A stretch of DNA of 64,000 nt. It comes from Micromussa lordhowensis (lineage: Eukaryota; Cnidaria; Anthozoa; Scleractinia; Lobophylliidae). Shown here piece by piece: positions 36,401 to 50,399 of this stretch; within the stretch, counting starts at the first letter, position 1; the number at the start of each line of letters is the position of its first letter. The notes beneath the pieces were generated by a model, which worked only from the letters and a program-made list of their open reading frames with translations, ran no database searches and had not been told where the DNA came from. A program made the position numbers and the translations under genes. The DNA lies in NCBI GenBank assembly GCA_964020085.1, contig CAXHUQ010000601.1, forward strand, positions 335,001 to 399,000, in the 5' to 3' direction.

Positions 36401-39400
36401 GACAGTCCTGCAAAAAGAAGGCCAGAAAAAACACCCTGGCGCAAATGCCATTATCTCCTAATTAGAATGCACTTAAAGTGCCAACATGGCATAACATTTT
36501 GCAGCAAACCGCTGCTCCCTAAGTGCCCGTCAAACCGAGCTATGGCAAATTTGGCAAGGACAGCCTCAGCGCGCATTTTCTTAAATTCTGCAAAGTTGCG
36601 ACCAGGGGAAAAACCTGCAAAAAGAAGGCCAGAAAAAACACACTGGCACAAATGCCATTATCTCCTAATTAGAATGCACTTAAATTGCCAACATAGCACA
36701 ACATTTTGCAGGAAACCGCGGCTCCCTAAGTGCCCGTAAAACCGAGCTATGACAAATTTGGCAACGACACCCTCAGCGCGCATTATCTGAAATTCTGCAA
36801 AGTTGCCACCAGGGGAAAGTCTTGCAGAAAGGAGGCCAGAAAAAACACCCTGGCGCAAATGCATTCATCTCGTAATTAAAATGCACTTGAAGTCCCAACA
36901 TAGCACAACATTTTGCAGCAAACCGCGGCTCCCTAAGTGCCCGTAAAGCCGAGCTATGGCAAATTTGGCAAGGACACCCTCAGCGCGCATTTTCTGAAAT
37001 TCTGCAAAGTTGCGATCAGGGGAAAAACCTGCAAAAAGAAGGCCAGAAAAACCACCCTGGCGCAAATGCCATTATCTGCTAATTAAAATGCACTTAAAGT
37101 AACATAGCACAACATTTTGCAGCAAACCGCGGCTCCCTAAGTGCCCGTAAAGCCGAGCTATGGCAAATTTGGCAAGGACACCCTCAGCGCGCATTTTCTT
37201 AAATTCTGCAAAGTTGCGACCAGGGGAAAGTCTTGCAGAAAGAAGGCCAGAAAAAACACCCTGGGGCAAATGCCATTATCTCCTAATTACAATGCCCTTA
37301 AAGTGCCAACATAGCACAACATTTTGCAGCAAACCGCGGCTCCCTAAGTGCCCGTAAAGCCGAGCTATGGCAAATTTGGCAAGGAAACCCTCAGCGCGCA
37401 TTTTCTGAAATTCTGCAAAGTTGCGATCAGGGGAAAAACCTGCAAAAAGAAGGCCAGAAAAAACACCCTGGCGCAAATGCCATTATCTCCTAATTTAAAT
37501 GCACTTTAAGTGCTAACATAGCACAACATTTTGCAGCAAACCGCGGCTCCCTAAGTGCCCGTAAAGCCGAGCTATGGCAAATTTGGCAAGGACACCCTCA
37601 GCGCGCATTTTCTGAAATTCTGCAAAGTTGCGACCACGAGAAAAACCTGCAGAAAGAAGGCCAGAAAAAACACCCTGACTCAAATCCCATTATCTGCTAA
37701 TTAAAATGCACTTAAAGTAACATAGCACAACATTTTGCAGCAAACCGCGGCTCCCTAAGTGCCCGTAAAGCCGAGCTATGGCAAATTTGGCAAGGACACC
37801 CTCAGCGCGCATTTTCTTAAATTCTGCAAAGTTGCGACCAGGGGAAAGTCCTGCAGAAAGAAGTCCAGAAAAAACACCCTGGCGCAAATGCCATTATCTC
37901 CTAATTAGAATGCACTTGAAGTAGCAACATAGCACAACATTTTGCAGCAAACCGCGGTTCCAAAGTGCCCGTAAAACCGAGCTATGGCAAATTTGGCAAG
38001 GACACCCTCAGCGCGTATTTTCTGATATTCTGCAAAGTTGCGACCAGGGGAAAAACCTGCAGAAAAAAGGCCAGAAAAAACACCCTGGGGCAAATGCCAT
38101 TATCTCCTAATTACAATGCGCTTAAAGTGCCAACATAGCACAACATTTTGCAGCAAACCGCGGCTCCCTAAGTGCCCGTAAAGCCAAGCTATGGCAAATT
38201 TAGCAACGACACCCTCAGCGCGCATTTTCTGAAATTCTGCAAAGTTGCGACCAGGGGAAAAACCTGCAGAAAGAAGGCCAGAAAAAACACCCTAGCGCAA
38301 ATGCCATCATCTCGTAATTAGAATGCACTTAAAGTGCCAACATAGCACAACCTTTTGCAGCAAACCGCGGCTGCCTAAGTGCCCGTAAAGCCGAGCTATG
38401 GCAAATTTGGCAAGGACACCCTCAGCGCGCATTTTCTGAAATTCTGCAAAGTTGCCACCAGGGGAAAAACCTGCAGAAAGAATGCCAGAAAAAACACCCT
38501 GGCGCAAATGCCATTATCTTCCAATTAGAATGCACTTAAACTGTCAACATAGCACAACATTTTGCAGCAAACGGCGGCTCTCTAAGTGCCCGTAAAGCCA
38601 AACTATGGCAACTTTGGCAAGGACACCCTCAGCGCGCATTTTCTGAAATTCTGCAAAGTTGCGACCAGGGGAAAGTCCTGCAGAAAGAAGGCCAGTTAGA
38701 ACACCCTGGCGAAAATGCCACCATCTCCTAATTAAAATGCACTTCAAGTGCCAACAAAGCACAACATTTTGCAGCAAACCGCGGCTCCCTAAGTGCCCGT
38801 AAAGCCGAGCTATGGCAAATTTGGCAAGGACACCCTCAGCGCGCATTTTCTGAAATTCTGCAAAGTTGCGACCAGGCGAAAAACCTGCAGAAAGAAGGCC
38901 AGAAAAAACACCCTGGCGCAAATGCCATCATCTCCTAATTAGAATGCACTTAAAGTGCTAACATAGCACAACATTTTGCAGCAAACCGCGGCTCCCTTAG
39001 TGCCCGTAAAGCCGAGCTATGGCAAATTTGGCAAGGACACCCTCAGCGCGCATTTTCTGAAATTCTGCGAAGTTGCGACCAGGGGAAAAATCTGCAGAAA
39101 GAAGGCCCAAAAAAAAACCCTGGCGCAAATGCCATTATCTCCTAATTAAAATGCACTTAAAGTGCCAACATAGCACAACATTTTGCAGCAAACCGCGGCT
39201 CACAAAGTGCCCGTAAAGCCGAGCTATGGCAAATTTGGCAAGGACACCCTCAGCGCGCATTTTCTGAAATTCTGCAAAGTTGCGACCAGGGGAAAAACCT
39301 GCAGAAGGAAGGCCAGAAAAAACACACTGGCGCAAACGCCATTATCTCCTAATTAGAATGCACTTAAAGTGCCAACATAGCACAACATTTTGCAGCAAAC

Positions 39401-40731
39401 CGCGGCTCCTTAAGTGCCCGTAAAGCCGAGCTATGGGAAATTTGGCAACGACACCCTCAGCGCGCATTTTCTGAAATTCTGCAAAGTTGCGACCAGGGGA
39501 AACCCCTGCAGAAAGAAGGGCAGAAAAAACACCCTGGCGCAAATGCCATCATCTCCTGAAAAGAATGCATTTAAAGCGGCAACATAGCACAACATTTTGG
39601 AGCAAACCGCGGCTCCCTAAGTGCCCGTAAAGCCGAGCTATGGCAAATTTGGCAAGGACACACTCAGCGCGCATTTTCTAAAATTCTGCAAAGTTGCGAC
39701 CAGGAGAAAGTCCTGCAGAAAGAAGGCCAGAAAAAACACCCTGGCGCAAATGTCATTATCTCCTAATTAGAATGCACTTGAAGTGCCAACATAGCACAAC
39801 ATTTTGCAGCAAACGCGGCTCCCTAAGTGCCCGTAAAGCCGAGTTATGGGAAAATTGGCAAGGACACTCTCACCGCGCATTTTCTGAAATTCTGCAAAGT
39901 TGCGACCAGGGAAAAGTCTTGCAGAAAGAAGGCCAGAAAAAACACCCTGGCGCAAATGCTATTATCTCCTAATTAGAATGCACTTAAAGTGCCAACATAG
40001 CACAACATTTTGCAGCAAACCGCGGCTCCCTAAGTGCCCGTAAAGCCGAGCTATGGCAAATTTGGCAAGGACACCCTCAGCGCGCAGTTTCTGAAATTCT
40101 GCAAAGTTGCGACCAGGGGACAGTCCTGCAAAAAGAAGGCCAGAAAAAACACCCTGGCGCAAATGCCATTACCTCCTAATTAGAATGCACTTAAAGTGTT
40201 AACATGGCATAACATTTTGCAGCAAACCGCTGCTCCCTAAGTGCCCGTCAAACCGAGCTATGGCAAATTTGGCAAGGACAGCCTCAGCGCGCATTTTCTT
40301 AAATTCTGCAAAGTTGCGACCAGGGGAAAAACCTGCAAAAAGAAGGCCAGAAAAAACACACTGGCACAAATGCCATTATCTCCTAATTAGAATGCACTTA
40401 AATTGCCAACATAGCACAACATTTTGCAGGAAACCGCGGCTCCCTAAGTGCCCGTAAAACCGAGCTATGACAAATTTGGCAACGACACCCTCAGCGCGCA
40501 TTATCTGAAATTCTGCAAAGTTGCCACCAGGGGAAAGTCTTGCAGAAAGGAGGCCAGAAAAAACACCCTGGCGCAAATGCATTCATCTCGTAATTAAAAT
40601 GCACTTGAAGTCCCAACATAGCACAACATTTTGCAGCAAACCGCGGCTCCCTAAGTGCCCGTAAAGCCGAGCTATGGCAAATTTGGCAAGGACACCCTCA
40701 GCGCGCATTTTCTGAAATTCTGCAAAGTTGC
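33500..40731. repeat. Duplicated block of about 17-18 monomers (offset 3718 bp)
   Basis: From about 33500 to 37013 the sequence matches 37218 to 40731 at a constant offset of 3718 bp. Shared rare variants include AAAGTAACATAGC (three bases missing), GCAAACGCGGC (two bases missing), GGCCAGTTAGAACACC and TCCTGAAAAGAATGC. The two copies differ at a handful of sites. The monomer between them (about 37013-37218) is a patchwork of variants from both ends, as expected at an exchange point. A third partial copy of the GCAAACGCGGC monomer and its neighbours lies at about 40.73-41.0 kb (offset 1034 from the second copy). Confidence 0.88.
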
Positions 40732-41865
40732 GACCAGGAGAAAGTCCTGCAGAAAGAAGGCCAGAAAAAACACCCTGGCGCAAATGCCATTATCTCCTAA
40801 TTAGAATGCACTTGAAGTGCCAACATAGCACAACATTTTGCAGCAAACGCGGCTCCCTAAGTGCCCGTAAAGCCGAGTTATGGGAAAATTGGCAAGGACA
40901 CCCTCACCGCGCATTTTCTGAAATTCTGCAAAGTTGCGATTAGGGAAAAGTCTTGCAGAAAGAAGGCCAGAAAAAACACCCTGGCGCAAATGCCATTATC
41001 TCCTAATTAGAATGCACTTAAAGTGCCAACATAGCACAACATTTTGCAGCAAACGGCGGCTCCCTAAGTGACCGTAAAGCCGAGCTATGGCAAATTTGGC
41101 AAGGACACCCTCAGCGCACAGTTTCTGAAATTCTGCAAAGTTGCTACCAGGGGAAAAACCTCAAAAAAGAAGGCCAGAAGAAACACCCTGACGCAAATGC
41201 AATTATCTCCTAGTTAGAATGCACTTGAAGTGCCAACATAGCACAACATTTTGCAGCAAACCGCGGCTCCCAAAGTGCCCGTAAAGCCGAGCTATGGCAA
41301 ATTTGGCAAGGACACCCTCAGCGCGCATTTTCTAAAATTCTGCAAAGTTGCGACCATGGAACAGTCCTGCAAAAAGAAGGCCAAAAAAAACACCCTGGCG
41401 CAAATGCCATTACCTCCTAATTAGAAAGCACTTAAAGTGCCAACATAGCATAACATTTTGCAGCAAACCGCGGCTCCCTAAGTGCCCGTAAAGCCGAGCT
41501 ATGGCAAATTTGGCAAGGACACCCTCAGCGCGCAGTTTCCGAAATTCTGCAAAGTTGCGACCAGGGGAAAAACCTCCAAAAAGAAGGCCAGAAGAAACAC
41601 CCTGACGCAAATGCAATTATCTTCTAATTAGAATGCACTTAAAGTGCCAACATAGCACAACATTTTGCAGCAAACCACGGCTCCCAAAGTGCCCGTAAAG
41701 CCGAGCTATGGCAAATTTGGCCAGGACACCCTCAGCGCGCATTTTCTAAAATTCTGCAAAGTTGCGACCAGGGAACAGTCCTGCAAAAAGAAGGCCAGAA
41801 AAAACACCCTGGCGCAAATGCCATTACCTCCTAATTACAATGCACTTAAAGTGCTAACATAGCAT

Positions 41866-44800
41866 AACATTTTGCAGCAAACCGCGGCTCCCTAAGTGCC
41901 CGTAAAGCCGAGCTATGGCAAATTTAGCAACAACACCCTCAGCGCGCATTTTCTGAAATTCTGCAAAGTTGCGACCAGGGGAAAAACCTGCAGAAAGAAG
42001 GCCAGAACAAACACCCTGGCGCAAATGCCATTATCTGCTAATTACAATGCACTTAACGTGCTAACAAAGCACAACCTTTTGCGGCAAACCGCGGCTCCCT
42101 AAGTGCCCGTAAAGCCGAGCTATGGCAAATTTGGCAAGGACACCCTCAGCGCGCATTTTCTGAAATTCTGCAAAGTTGCGACGAGAACGAAAAACCTGCA
42201 GAAAGAAGGCCAGAAAAAACACCCTAGCGCAAATGCCATCATCTCCTAATTAGAATGCACTTGAAGTGCCAACATAGCACAACATTTTGCAGCAAACCGC
42301 GGCTCCCAAAGTGCCCATAAAGCCGAGCTATAGCAAATTTGGCAAGGACACCCTCAGGGCGCATTTTCTGAAATTCTGCAAAGTTGCGACCAGGGGAAAG
42401 TCCTGCAGAAAGAAGGCCAGAAAAAACACCCTGGCGCAAATGCCATCTTTTTCTAATTACAATGCACTAGAAGTGCCAACATAGCACAACATTTTGCAGC
42501 AAACCGCGGCTCCCTAAGTGCCCGTAAATCCGAACTATGGAAAATTTGGCAAGGACACCCTCAGCGCGCATTTTCTGAAATTCTGCAAAGTTGCGACCAG
42601 GGCAAAGTCCTGCGGAAAGAAGGCCACAAAAAACACCCTGGCGCAAATGCCATGATCTCCTAATTACAATGCCTTTAAAGTGCCAGCAGAGCACTTTAAT
42701 TCTGCAAAGTTGCAACCAGGGAAAATTCCTGCAGAAAGAAGGCCACAAAACACACCCTGGCGTAAATGCCATCATCTCCTATATAAAAGGCACTTAAAGT
42801 ACCAACATAGCACAACATTTTGCAGCAAACCGCGGCTCCCTAAGTGCCCGTAAAGCCGAGCTATGGCAAATTTGGCAAGAGCACCCTCCGCGCGCATTTT
42901 CTGAAATTGCGCAAAGTTGCGACCAGGGGAAAAACCTGCAGAAACAAGGCCAGAAAAAACACCCTGGCGCAAATGCCATTATCTCCTAATTAGAGTGCAC
43001 TTGAAGTGCCACCATAGCACAACATTGCGCAGCAAACCGCGGCTCCTTAAGTACCCGTAAAGCCAAGCTATGGCAAATTTGGCAAGGACACCCTCAGCGC
43101 GCATTTTCTGAAATTCTGCAAAGTTGCAACCAGGGGAAAGTCCTGCAGAAAGAAGGCCAGAAAATACACCCTGGCGCAAATGCCATCATCTCCTAATTCA
43201 AATGCACTTGAAGTGCCAACATAGCACAACATTTTACAGCAAACCGCGGCTCCCTAAGTGCCCGTAAAGCCGAGCTATGGCAAATTTGGCAAGGACACCC
43301 TCAGGGCGCATTTTCTGAAATTCTTCAAAGTTGCGACCAGGGGAAAAAACCTGCAGAAAGAAGGCCAGAAAAAACACCCTGGCGCAAATGCCATTATCTT
43401 CTAATTAGAATGCACTTGAAGTGCCAACATAGCACAACATTTTGCAGCAAACCGCGGCTCCCTAAAAGCCCGTAAAGCCAAACTATGGCAAATGTGGGAA
43501 GGACACTCTCAGCGCGCATTTTCTGAAATTCTGCAAAGTTGCGACCAGGGGAAAACCCTGCAGAAAAAAGGCCAGAAAAAACACCCTGGCGCAAATGCCA
43601 TTATCTCCTTATTAGAATGCACTTGAAGTGCCAACATAGCACAACATTTTGCAGCTAACCGTGGCTCCCTAAGTGCCCGTAAAGCCGAAGTATGGAAAAT
43701 TTGGCAAAGACACCCTCAGGGCGCATTTTCTGAAATTCTGCAAAGTTGCGACCAGGGGAAAGTCCTGCAGAAAGAAGGCCAGAACAAACACCCTGGAGCA
43801 AATCCCATCATCTCGTAATTTAGTTGCGCTTAAAGTGCCAACATAGCACAACATTTTGCAGCAAACCGCGGCTCCCAAAGTGCCCGAAAAGCCGAGCTAT
43901 GGCAAAGTTGGCAAGGACACCCTCAGCGCGCATTTTCTGAAATTCTGCAAAGTTGCGACCAGGGGAAAGTCCTGCAGAAAGAAGGCCAGAAAAAACACCC
44001 TGGCGGAAATGCCATCATCTCCTAATTAAAATGCACTTAAAGTGCTAACATAGCACGGCATTTCGCAGCAAACCGCGGCTCCCTAAGTGCCCGTAAAGCC
44101 GAGCTATGGCAAATTTGGCAAGGACACCCTCAGCGCGCATTTTCTGAAATTCTGCAAAGTTGCGACCAGGGGAAAGTCTTCCAGAAAGAAGGCCAGAAAA
44201 AAAACACCCTGGCGCAAATGCCATCATCTCCTAATTAAAATGCACATAAAGTGCTAACATAGCACAACATTTTGCAGCAAACCGCGGCTCCCTAAGTGCC
44301 CGTAAAGCCGAGCTATGGCAAATTTGGCAAAGACACCCTCAGCGCGCATTTTCTGAAATTCTGCAAAGTTGCGACCAGGGAAAAGTCCTGCAAAAACAAG
44401 GCGAGAAAAAAAACCCTAGCGCAAATTCCATCATCTCTTAATTAAAATGCACTTAAAGTGCCAACATAGCACAATATTTTGCAGCAAACCGCGGCTCCCT
44501 AAGTGCCCGTGAAGCCGGGCTATGGCAAATTTGGCAAGGACACCCTCAGCGCGCATTTTCTGAAATTCTGCAAAGTTGCGACCAGGGGAAAGTCCTGCAG
44601 AGAGAAGGCCAAAAAAAAAACAACCTGGCGCAAATGCCATCATCTCCTAATTAGAATGCACTTAAAGTGCCAACATAGCACAACATTTTGCAGCAAACCG
44701 CGGCTCCCTTAATGCCGGTAAAGCCAACCTATGGCAAATTTAGCAAGGACACCCTCAGCGCGCATTTTCTGAAATTCTGCAAAGTTGCGAACAAGGGAAA

Positions 44801-46130
44801 GTCCTCCAGAAAGAAGGCCAGAAAAAACACCTTGGCGCAAATGCCAAAATCTCCTAATTAAAATGCACAAAAAGTGCTAACATAGCACAACATTTTGCAG
44901 CAAACCGCGGCTCCCTAAGTGCCCGTAAAGCCGAGCTATGGCAAATTTTGCAAGGACACCCTTAGCGCGCATTTTCTGAAATTCTGCAAAGTTGCGACCA
45001 GGGGAAAAACCTGCAGAAAGAAGGCCAAAAAAAACACCCTGGCGCAAATGCCATTATCTCCTTATTAGAATGCACTTGAAGTGCCAACATAGCACAACAG
45101 TTTGCAGCAAACCGTGGCTCCCTAAGTGCCCGTAAAGCCGAAGTATGGAAAATTTGGCAAAGACACCCTCAGCGCGCATTTTCTGAAATTCTGCAAAGTT
45201 GCGACCAGGGGAAAGTCCTGCAGAAAGAAGGCCAGAAAAAACACCCTGGCGGAAATGCCATCATCTCCTAATTAAAATGCACTTAAAGTGTTAACATAGC
45301 ACGGCATTTCGCAGCAAACCGCGGCTCCCTAAGTGCCCGTAAAGCCGAGCTATGGCAAATTTGGCAAGGACACCCTCAGCGCGCATTTTCTGAAATTCTG
45401 CAAAGTTACGAGCAGGGAAAAGTCCTGCAAAAACAAGGCGAGAAAAAACACCCTAGCGCAAATGCCATCATCTCTTAATTAAAATGCACTTAAAGTGCCA
45501 ACATAGCACAACATTTGGCAGCAAACCGCGGCTCCCTAAGTGCCCGTGAAGCCGAGCTATGGCAAATTTAGCAAGGACACCCTCAGCGCGCATTTTCTGA
45601 AATTCTGCAAAGTTGCGAACAAGGGAAAGTCCTCCAGAAAGAAGGCCAGAAAAAACACCCTGGCGCAAATGCCAAAATATCCTAATTAAAACGCACATAA
45701 AGTGCTAACATAGCACAACATTTTGCAGCAAACCGCGGCTCCCTAAGTGCCCGTAAAGCCGAGCTATGGCAAAGTTGGCAAGGACACACTCAGCGCGCAT
45801 TTTCTGAAATTCTGCAAAGTTGCGACCAGGGGAAAGTCCTGCAAAAAGAAGGCCAGAAAAAACACCCTGACGCAAATGCCATCATCTCTTAATTAAAATG
45901 CTCTTAAAGTGCCAACATAGCACAACATTTTGAAGCAAACTGCGGCTCCCAAAGTGCCCGTAAAGCCGAGCTATAGCAAATTTAGCAAGCACACCCTCTG
46001 CGCGAATTTTCTGAAATTCTGCAAAGTTGCGACCAGGGGAAAAACCTGCAGAAAGAAGGCCGGAAAAAACACCCTGGCGCAAATGCCATTATCTCTTAAT
46101 TGGACTGCACTTGAAGTGCCGACGTAGCAC
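41866..46130. repeat. 21-monomer block, first copy (4265 bp)
   Basis: This block is repeated immediately to its right at an offset of exactly 4265 bp. Every stretch I compared matched without a difference, including rare variants at 43801/48066 and 45901/50166. It contains 21 monomers, one with an 82-bp internal deletion (scar at about 42688-42702). The left limit is set by the last mismatch between copies at 41865. Confidence 0.92.
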
Positions 46131-49100
46131 AACATTTTGCAGCAAACCGCGGCTCCCTAAGTGCCCGTAAAGCCGAGCTATGGCAAATTTAGCAACAACA
46201 CCCTCAGCGCGCATTTTCTGAAATTCTGCAAAGTTGCGACCAGGGGAAAAACCTGCAGAAAGAAGGCCAGAACAAACACCCTGGCGCAAATGCCATTATC
46301 TGCTAATTACAATGCACTTAACGTGCTAACAAAGCACAACCTTTTGCGGCAAACCGCGGCTCCCTAAGTGCCCGTAAAGCCGAGCTATGGCAAATTTGGC
46401 AAGGACACCCTCAGCGCGCATTTTCTGAAATTCTGCAAAGTTGCGACGAGAACGAAAAACCTGCAGAAAGAAGGCCAGAAAAAACACCCTAGCGCAAATG
46501 CCATCATCTCCTAATTAGAATGCACTTGAAGTGCCAACATAGCACAACATTTTGCAGCAAACCGCGGCTCCCAAAGTGCCCATAAAGCCGAGCTATAGCA
46601 AATTTGGCAAGGACACCCTCAGGGCGCATTTTCTGAAATTCTGCAAAGTTGCGACCAGGGGAAAGTCCTGCAGAAAGAAGGCCAGAAAAAACACCCTGGC
46701 GCAAATGCCATCTTTTTCTAATTACAATGCACTAGAAGTGCCAACATAGCACAACATTTTGCAGCAAACCGCGGCTCCCTAAGTGCCCGTAAATCCGAAC
46801 TATGGAAAATTTGGCAAGGACACCCTCAGCGCGCATTTTCTGAAATTCTGCAAAGTTGCGACCAGGGCAAAGTCCTGCGGAAAGAAGGCCACAAAAAACA
46901 CCCTGGCGCAAATGCCATGATCTCCTAATTACAATGCCTTTAAAGTGCCAGCAGAGCACTTTAATTCTGCAAAGTTGCAACCAGGGAAAATTCCTGCAGA
47001 AAGAAGGCCACAAAACACACCCTGGCGTAAATGCCATCATCTCCTATATAAAAGGCACTTAAAGTACCAACATAGCACAACATTTTGCAGCAAACCGCGG
47101 CTCCCTAAGTGCCCGTAAAGCCGAGCTATGGCAAATTTGGCAAGAGCACCCTCCGCGCGCATTTTCTGAAATTGCGCAAAGTTGCGACCAGGGGAAAAAC
47201 CTGCAGAAACAAGGCCAGAAAAAACACCCTGGCGCAAATGCCATTATCTCCTAATTAGAGTGCACTTGAAGTGCCACCATAGCACAACATTGCGCAGCAA
47301 ACCGCGGCTCCTTAAGTACCCGTAAAGCCAAGCTATGGCAAATTTGGCAAGGACACCCTCAGCGCGCATTTTCTGAAATTCTGCAAAGTTGCAACCAGGG
47401 GAAAGTCCTGCAGAAAGAAGGCCAGAAAATACACCCTGGCGCAAATGCCATCATCTCCTAATTCAAATGCACTTGAAGTGCCAACATAGCACAACATTTT
47501 ACAGCAAACCGCGGCTCCCTAAGTGCCCGTAAAGCCGAGCTATGGCAAATTTGGCAAGGACACCCTCAGGGCGCATTTTCTGAAATTCTTCAAAGTTGCG
47601 ACCAGGGGAAAAAACCTGCAGAAAGAAGGCCAGAAAAAACACCCTGGCGCAAATGCCATTATCTTCTAATTAGAATGCACTTGAAGTGCCAACATAGCAC
47701 AACATTTTGCAGCAAACCGCGGCTCCCTAAAAGCCCGTAAAGCCAAACTATGGCAAATGTGGGAAGGACACTCTCAGCGCGCATTTTCTGAAATTCTGCA
47801 AAGTTGCGACCAGGGGAAAACCCTGCAGAAAAAAGGCCAGAAAAAACACCCTGGCGCAAATGCCATTATCTCCTTATTAGAATGCACTTGAAGTGCCAAC
47901 ATAGCACAACATTTTGCAGCTAACCGTGGCTCCCTAAGTGCCCGTAAAGCCGAAGTATGGAAAATTTGGCAAAGACACCCTCAGGGCGCATTTTCTGAAA
48001 TTCTGCAAAGTTGCGACCAGGGGAAAGTCCTGCAGAAAGAAGGCCAGAACAAACACCCTGGAGCAAATCCCATCATCTCGTAATTTAGTTGCGCTTAAAG
48101 TGCCAACATAGCACAACATTTTGCAGCAAACCGCGGCTCCCAAAGTGCCCGAAAAGCCGAGCTATGGCAAAGTTGGCAAGGACACCCTCAGCGCGCATTT
48201 TCTGAAATTCTGCAAAGTTGCGACCAGGGGAAAGTCCTGCAGAAAGAAGGCCAGAAAAAACACCCTGGCGGAAATGCCATCATCTCCTAATTAAAATGCA
48301 CTTAAAGTGCTAACATAGCACGGCATTTCGCAGCAAACCGCGGCTCCCTAAGTGCCCGTAAAGCCGAGCTATGGCAAATTTGGCAAGGACACCCTCAGCG
48401 CGCATTTTCTGAAATTCTGCAAAGTTGCGACCAGGGGAAAGTCTTCCAGAAAGAAGGCCAGAAAAAAAACACCCTGGCGCAAATGCCATCATCTCCTAAT
48501 TAAAATGCACATAAAGTGCTAACATAGCACAACATTTTGCAGCAAACCGCGGCTCCCTAAGTGCCCGTAAAGCCGAGCTATGGCAAATTTGGCAAAGACA
48601 CCCTCAGCGCGCATTTTCTGAAATTCTGCAAAGTTGCGACCAGGGAAAAGTCCTGCAAAAACAAGGCGAGAAAAAAAACCCTAGCGCAAATTCCATCATC
48701 TCTTAATTAAAATGCACTTAAAGTGCCAACATAGCACAATATTTTGCAGCAAACCGCGGCTCCCTAAGTGCCCGTGAAGCCGGGCTATGGCAAATTTGGC
48801 AAGGACACCCTCAGCGCGCATTTTCTGAAATTCTGCAAAGTTGCGACCAGGGGAAAGTCCTGCAGAGAGAAGGCCAAAAAAAAAACAACCTGGCGCAAAT
48901 GCCATCATCTCCTAATTAGAATGCACTTAAAGTGCCAACATAGCACAACATTTTGCAGCAAACCGCGGCTCCCTTAATGCCGGTAAAGCCAACCTATGGC
49001 AAATTTAGCAAGGACACCCTCAGCGCGCATTTTCTGAAATTCTGCAAAGTTGCGAACAAGGGAAAGTCCTCCAGAAAGAAGGCCAGAAAAAACACCTTGG

Positions 49101-50395
49101 CGCAAATGCCAAAATCTCCTAATTAAAATGCACAAAAAGTGCTAACATAGCACAACATTTTGCAGCAAACCGCGGCTCCCTAAGTGCCCGTAAAGCCGAG
49201 CTATGGCAAATTTTGCAAGGACACCCTTAGCGCGCATTTTCTGAAATTCTGCAAAGTTGCGACCAGGGGAAAAACCTGCAGAAAGAAGGCCAAAAAAAAC
49301 ACCCTGGCGCAAATGCCATTATCTCCTTATTAGAATGCACTTGAAGTGCCAACATAGCACAACAGTTTGCAGCAAACCGTGGCTCCCTAAGTGCCCGTAA
49401 AGCCGAAGTATGGAAAATTTGGCAAAGACACCCTCAGCGCGCATTTTCTGAAATTCTGCAAAGTTGCGACCAGGGGAAAGTCCTGCAGAAAGAAGGCCAG
49501 AAAAAACACCCTGGCGGAAATGCCATCATCTCCTAATTAAAATGCACTTAAAGTGTTAACATAGCACGGCATTTCGCAGCAAACCGCGGCTCCCTAAGTG
49601 CCCGTAAAGCCGAGCTATGGCAAATTTGGCAAGGACACCCTCAGCGCGCATTTTCTGAAATTCTGCAAAGTTACGAGCAGGGAAAAGTCCTGCAAAAACA
49701 AGGCGAGAAAAAACACCCTAGCGCAAATGCCATCATCTCTTAATTAAAATGCACTTAAAGTGCCAACATAGCACAACATTTGGCAGCAAACCGCGGCTCC
49801 CTAAGTGCCCGTGAAGCCGAGCTATGGCAAATTTAGCAAGGACACCCTCAGCGCGCATTTTCTGAAATTCTGCAAAGTTGCGAACAAGGGAAAGTCCTCC
49901 AGAAAGAAGGCCAGAAAAAACACCCTGGCGCAAATGCCAAAATATCCTAATTAAAACGCACATAAAGTGCTAACATAGCACAACATTTTGCAGCAAACCG
50001 CGGCTCCCTAAGTGCCCGTAAAGCCGAGCTATGGCAAAGTTGGCAAGGACACACTCAGCGCGCATTTTCTGAAATTCTGCAAAGTTGCGACCAGGGGAAA
50101 GTCCTGCAAAAAGAAGGCCAGAAAAAACACCCTGACGCAAATGCCATCATCTCTTAATTAAAATGCTCTTAAAGTGCCAACATAGCACAACATTTTGAAG
50201 CAAACTGCGGCTCCCAAAGTGCCCGTAAAGCCGAGCTATAGCAAATTTAGCAAGCACACCCTCTGCGCGAATTTTCTGAAATTCTGCAAAGTTGCGACCA
50301 GGGGAAAAACCTGCAGAAAGAAGGCCGGAAAAAACACCCTGGCGCAAATGCCATTATCTCTTAATTGGACTGCACTTGAAGTGCCGACGTAGCAC
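46131..50395. repeat. 21-monomer block, second copy (4265 bp)
   Basis: This is a direct tandem copy of 41866-46130, including the 82-bp-deleted monomer (scar at about 46953-46967). Identity to the start of the unit carries on to 50436 and then ends at a GTAAAACCG variant. The block is a recent duplication in the genome or an assembly duplication; the sequence alone cannot separate these. Confidence 0.92.
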
Positions 50396-50399
50396 AACA

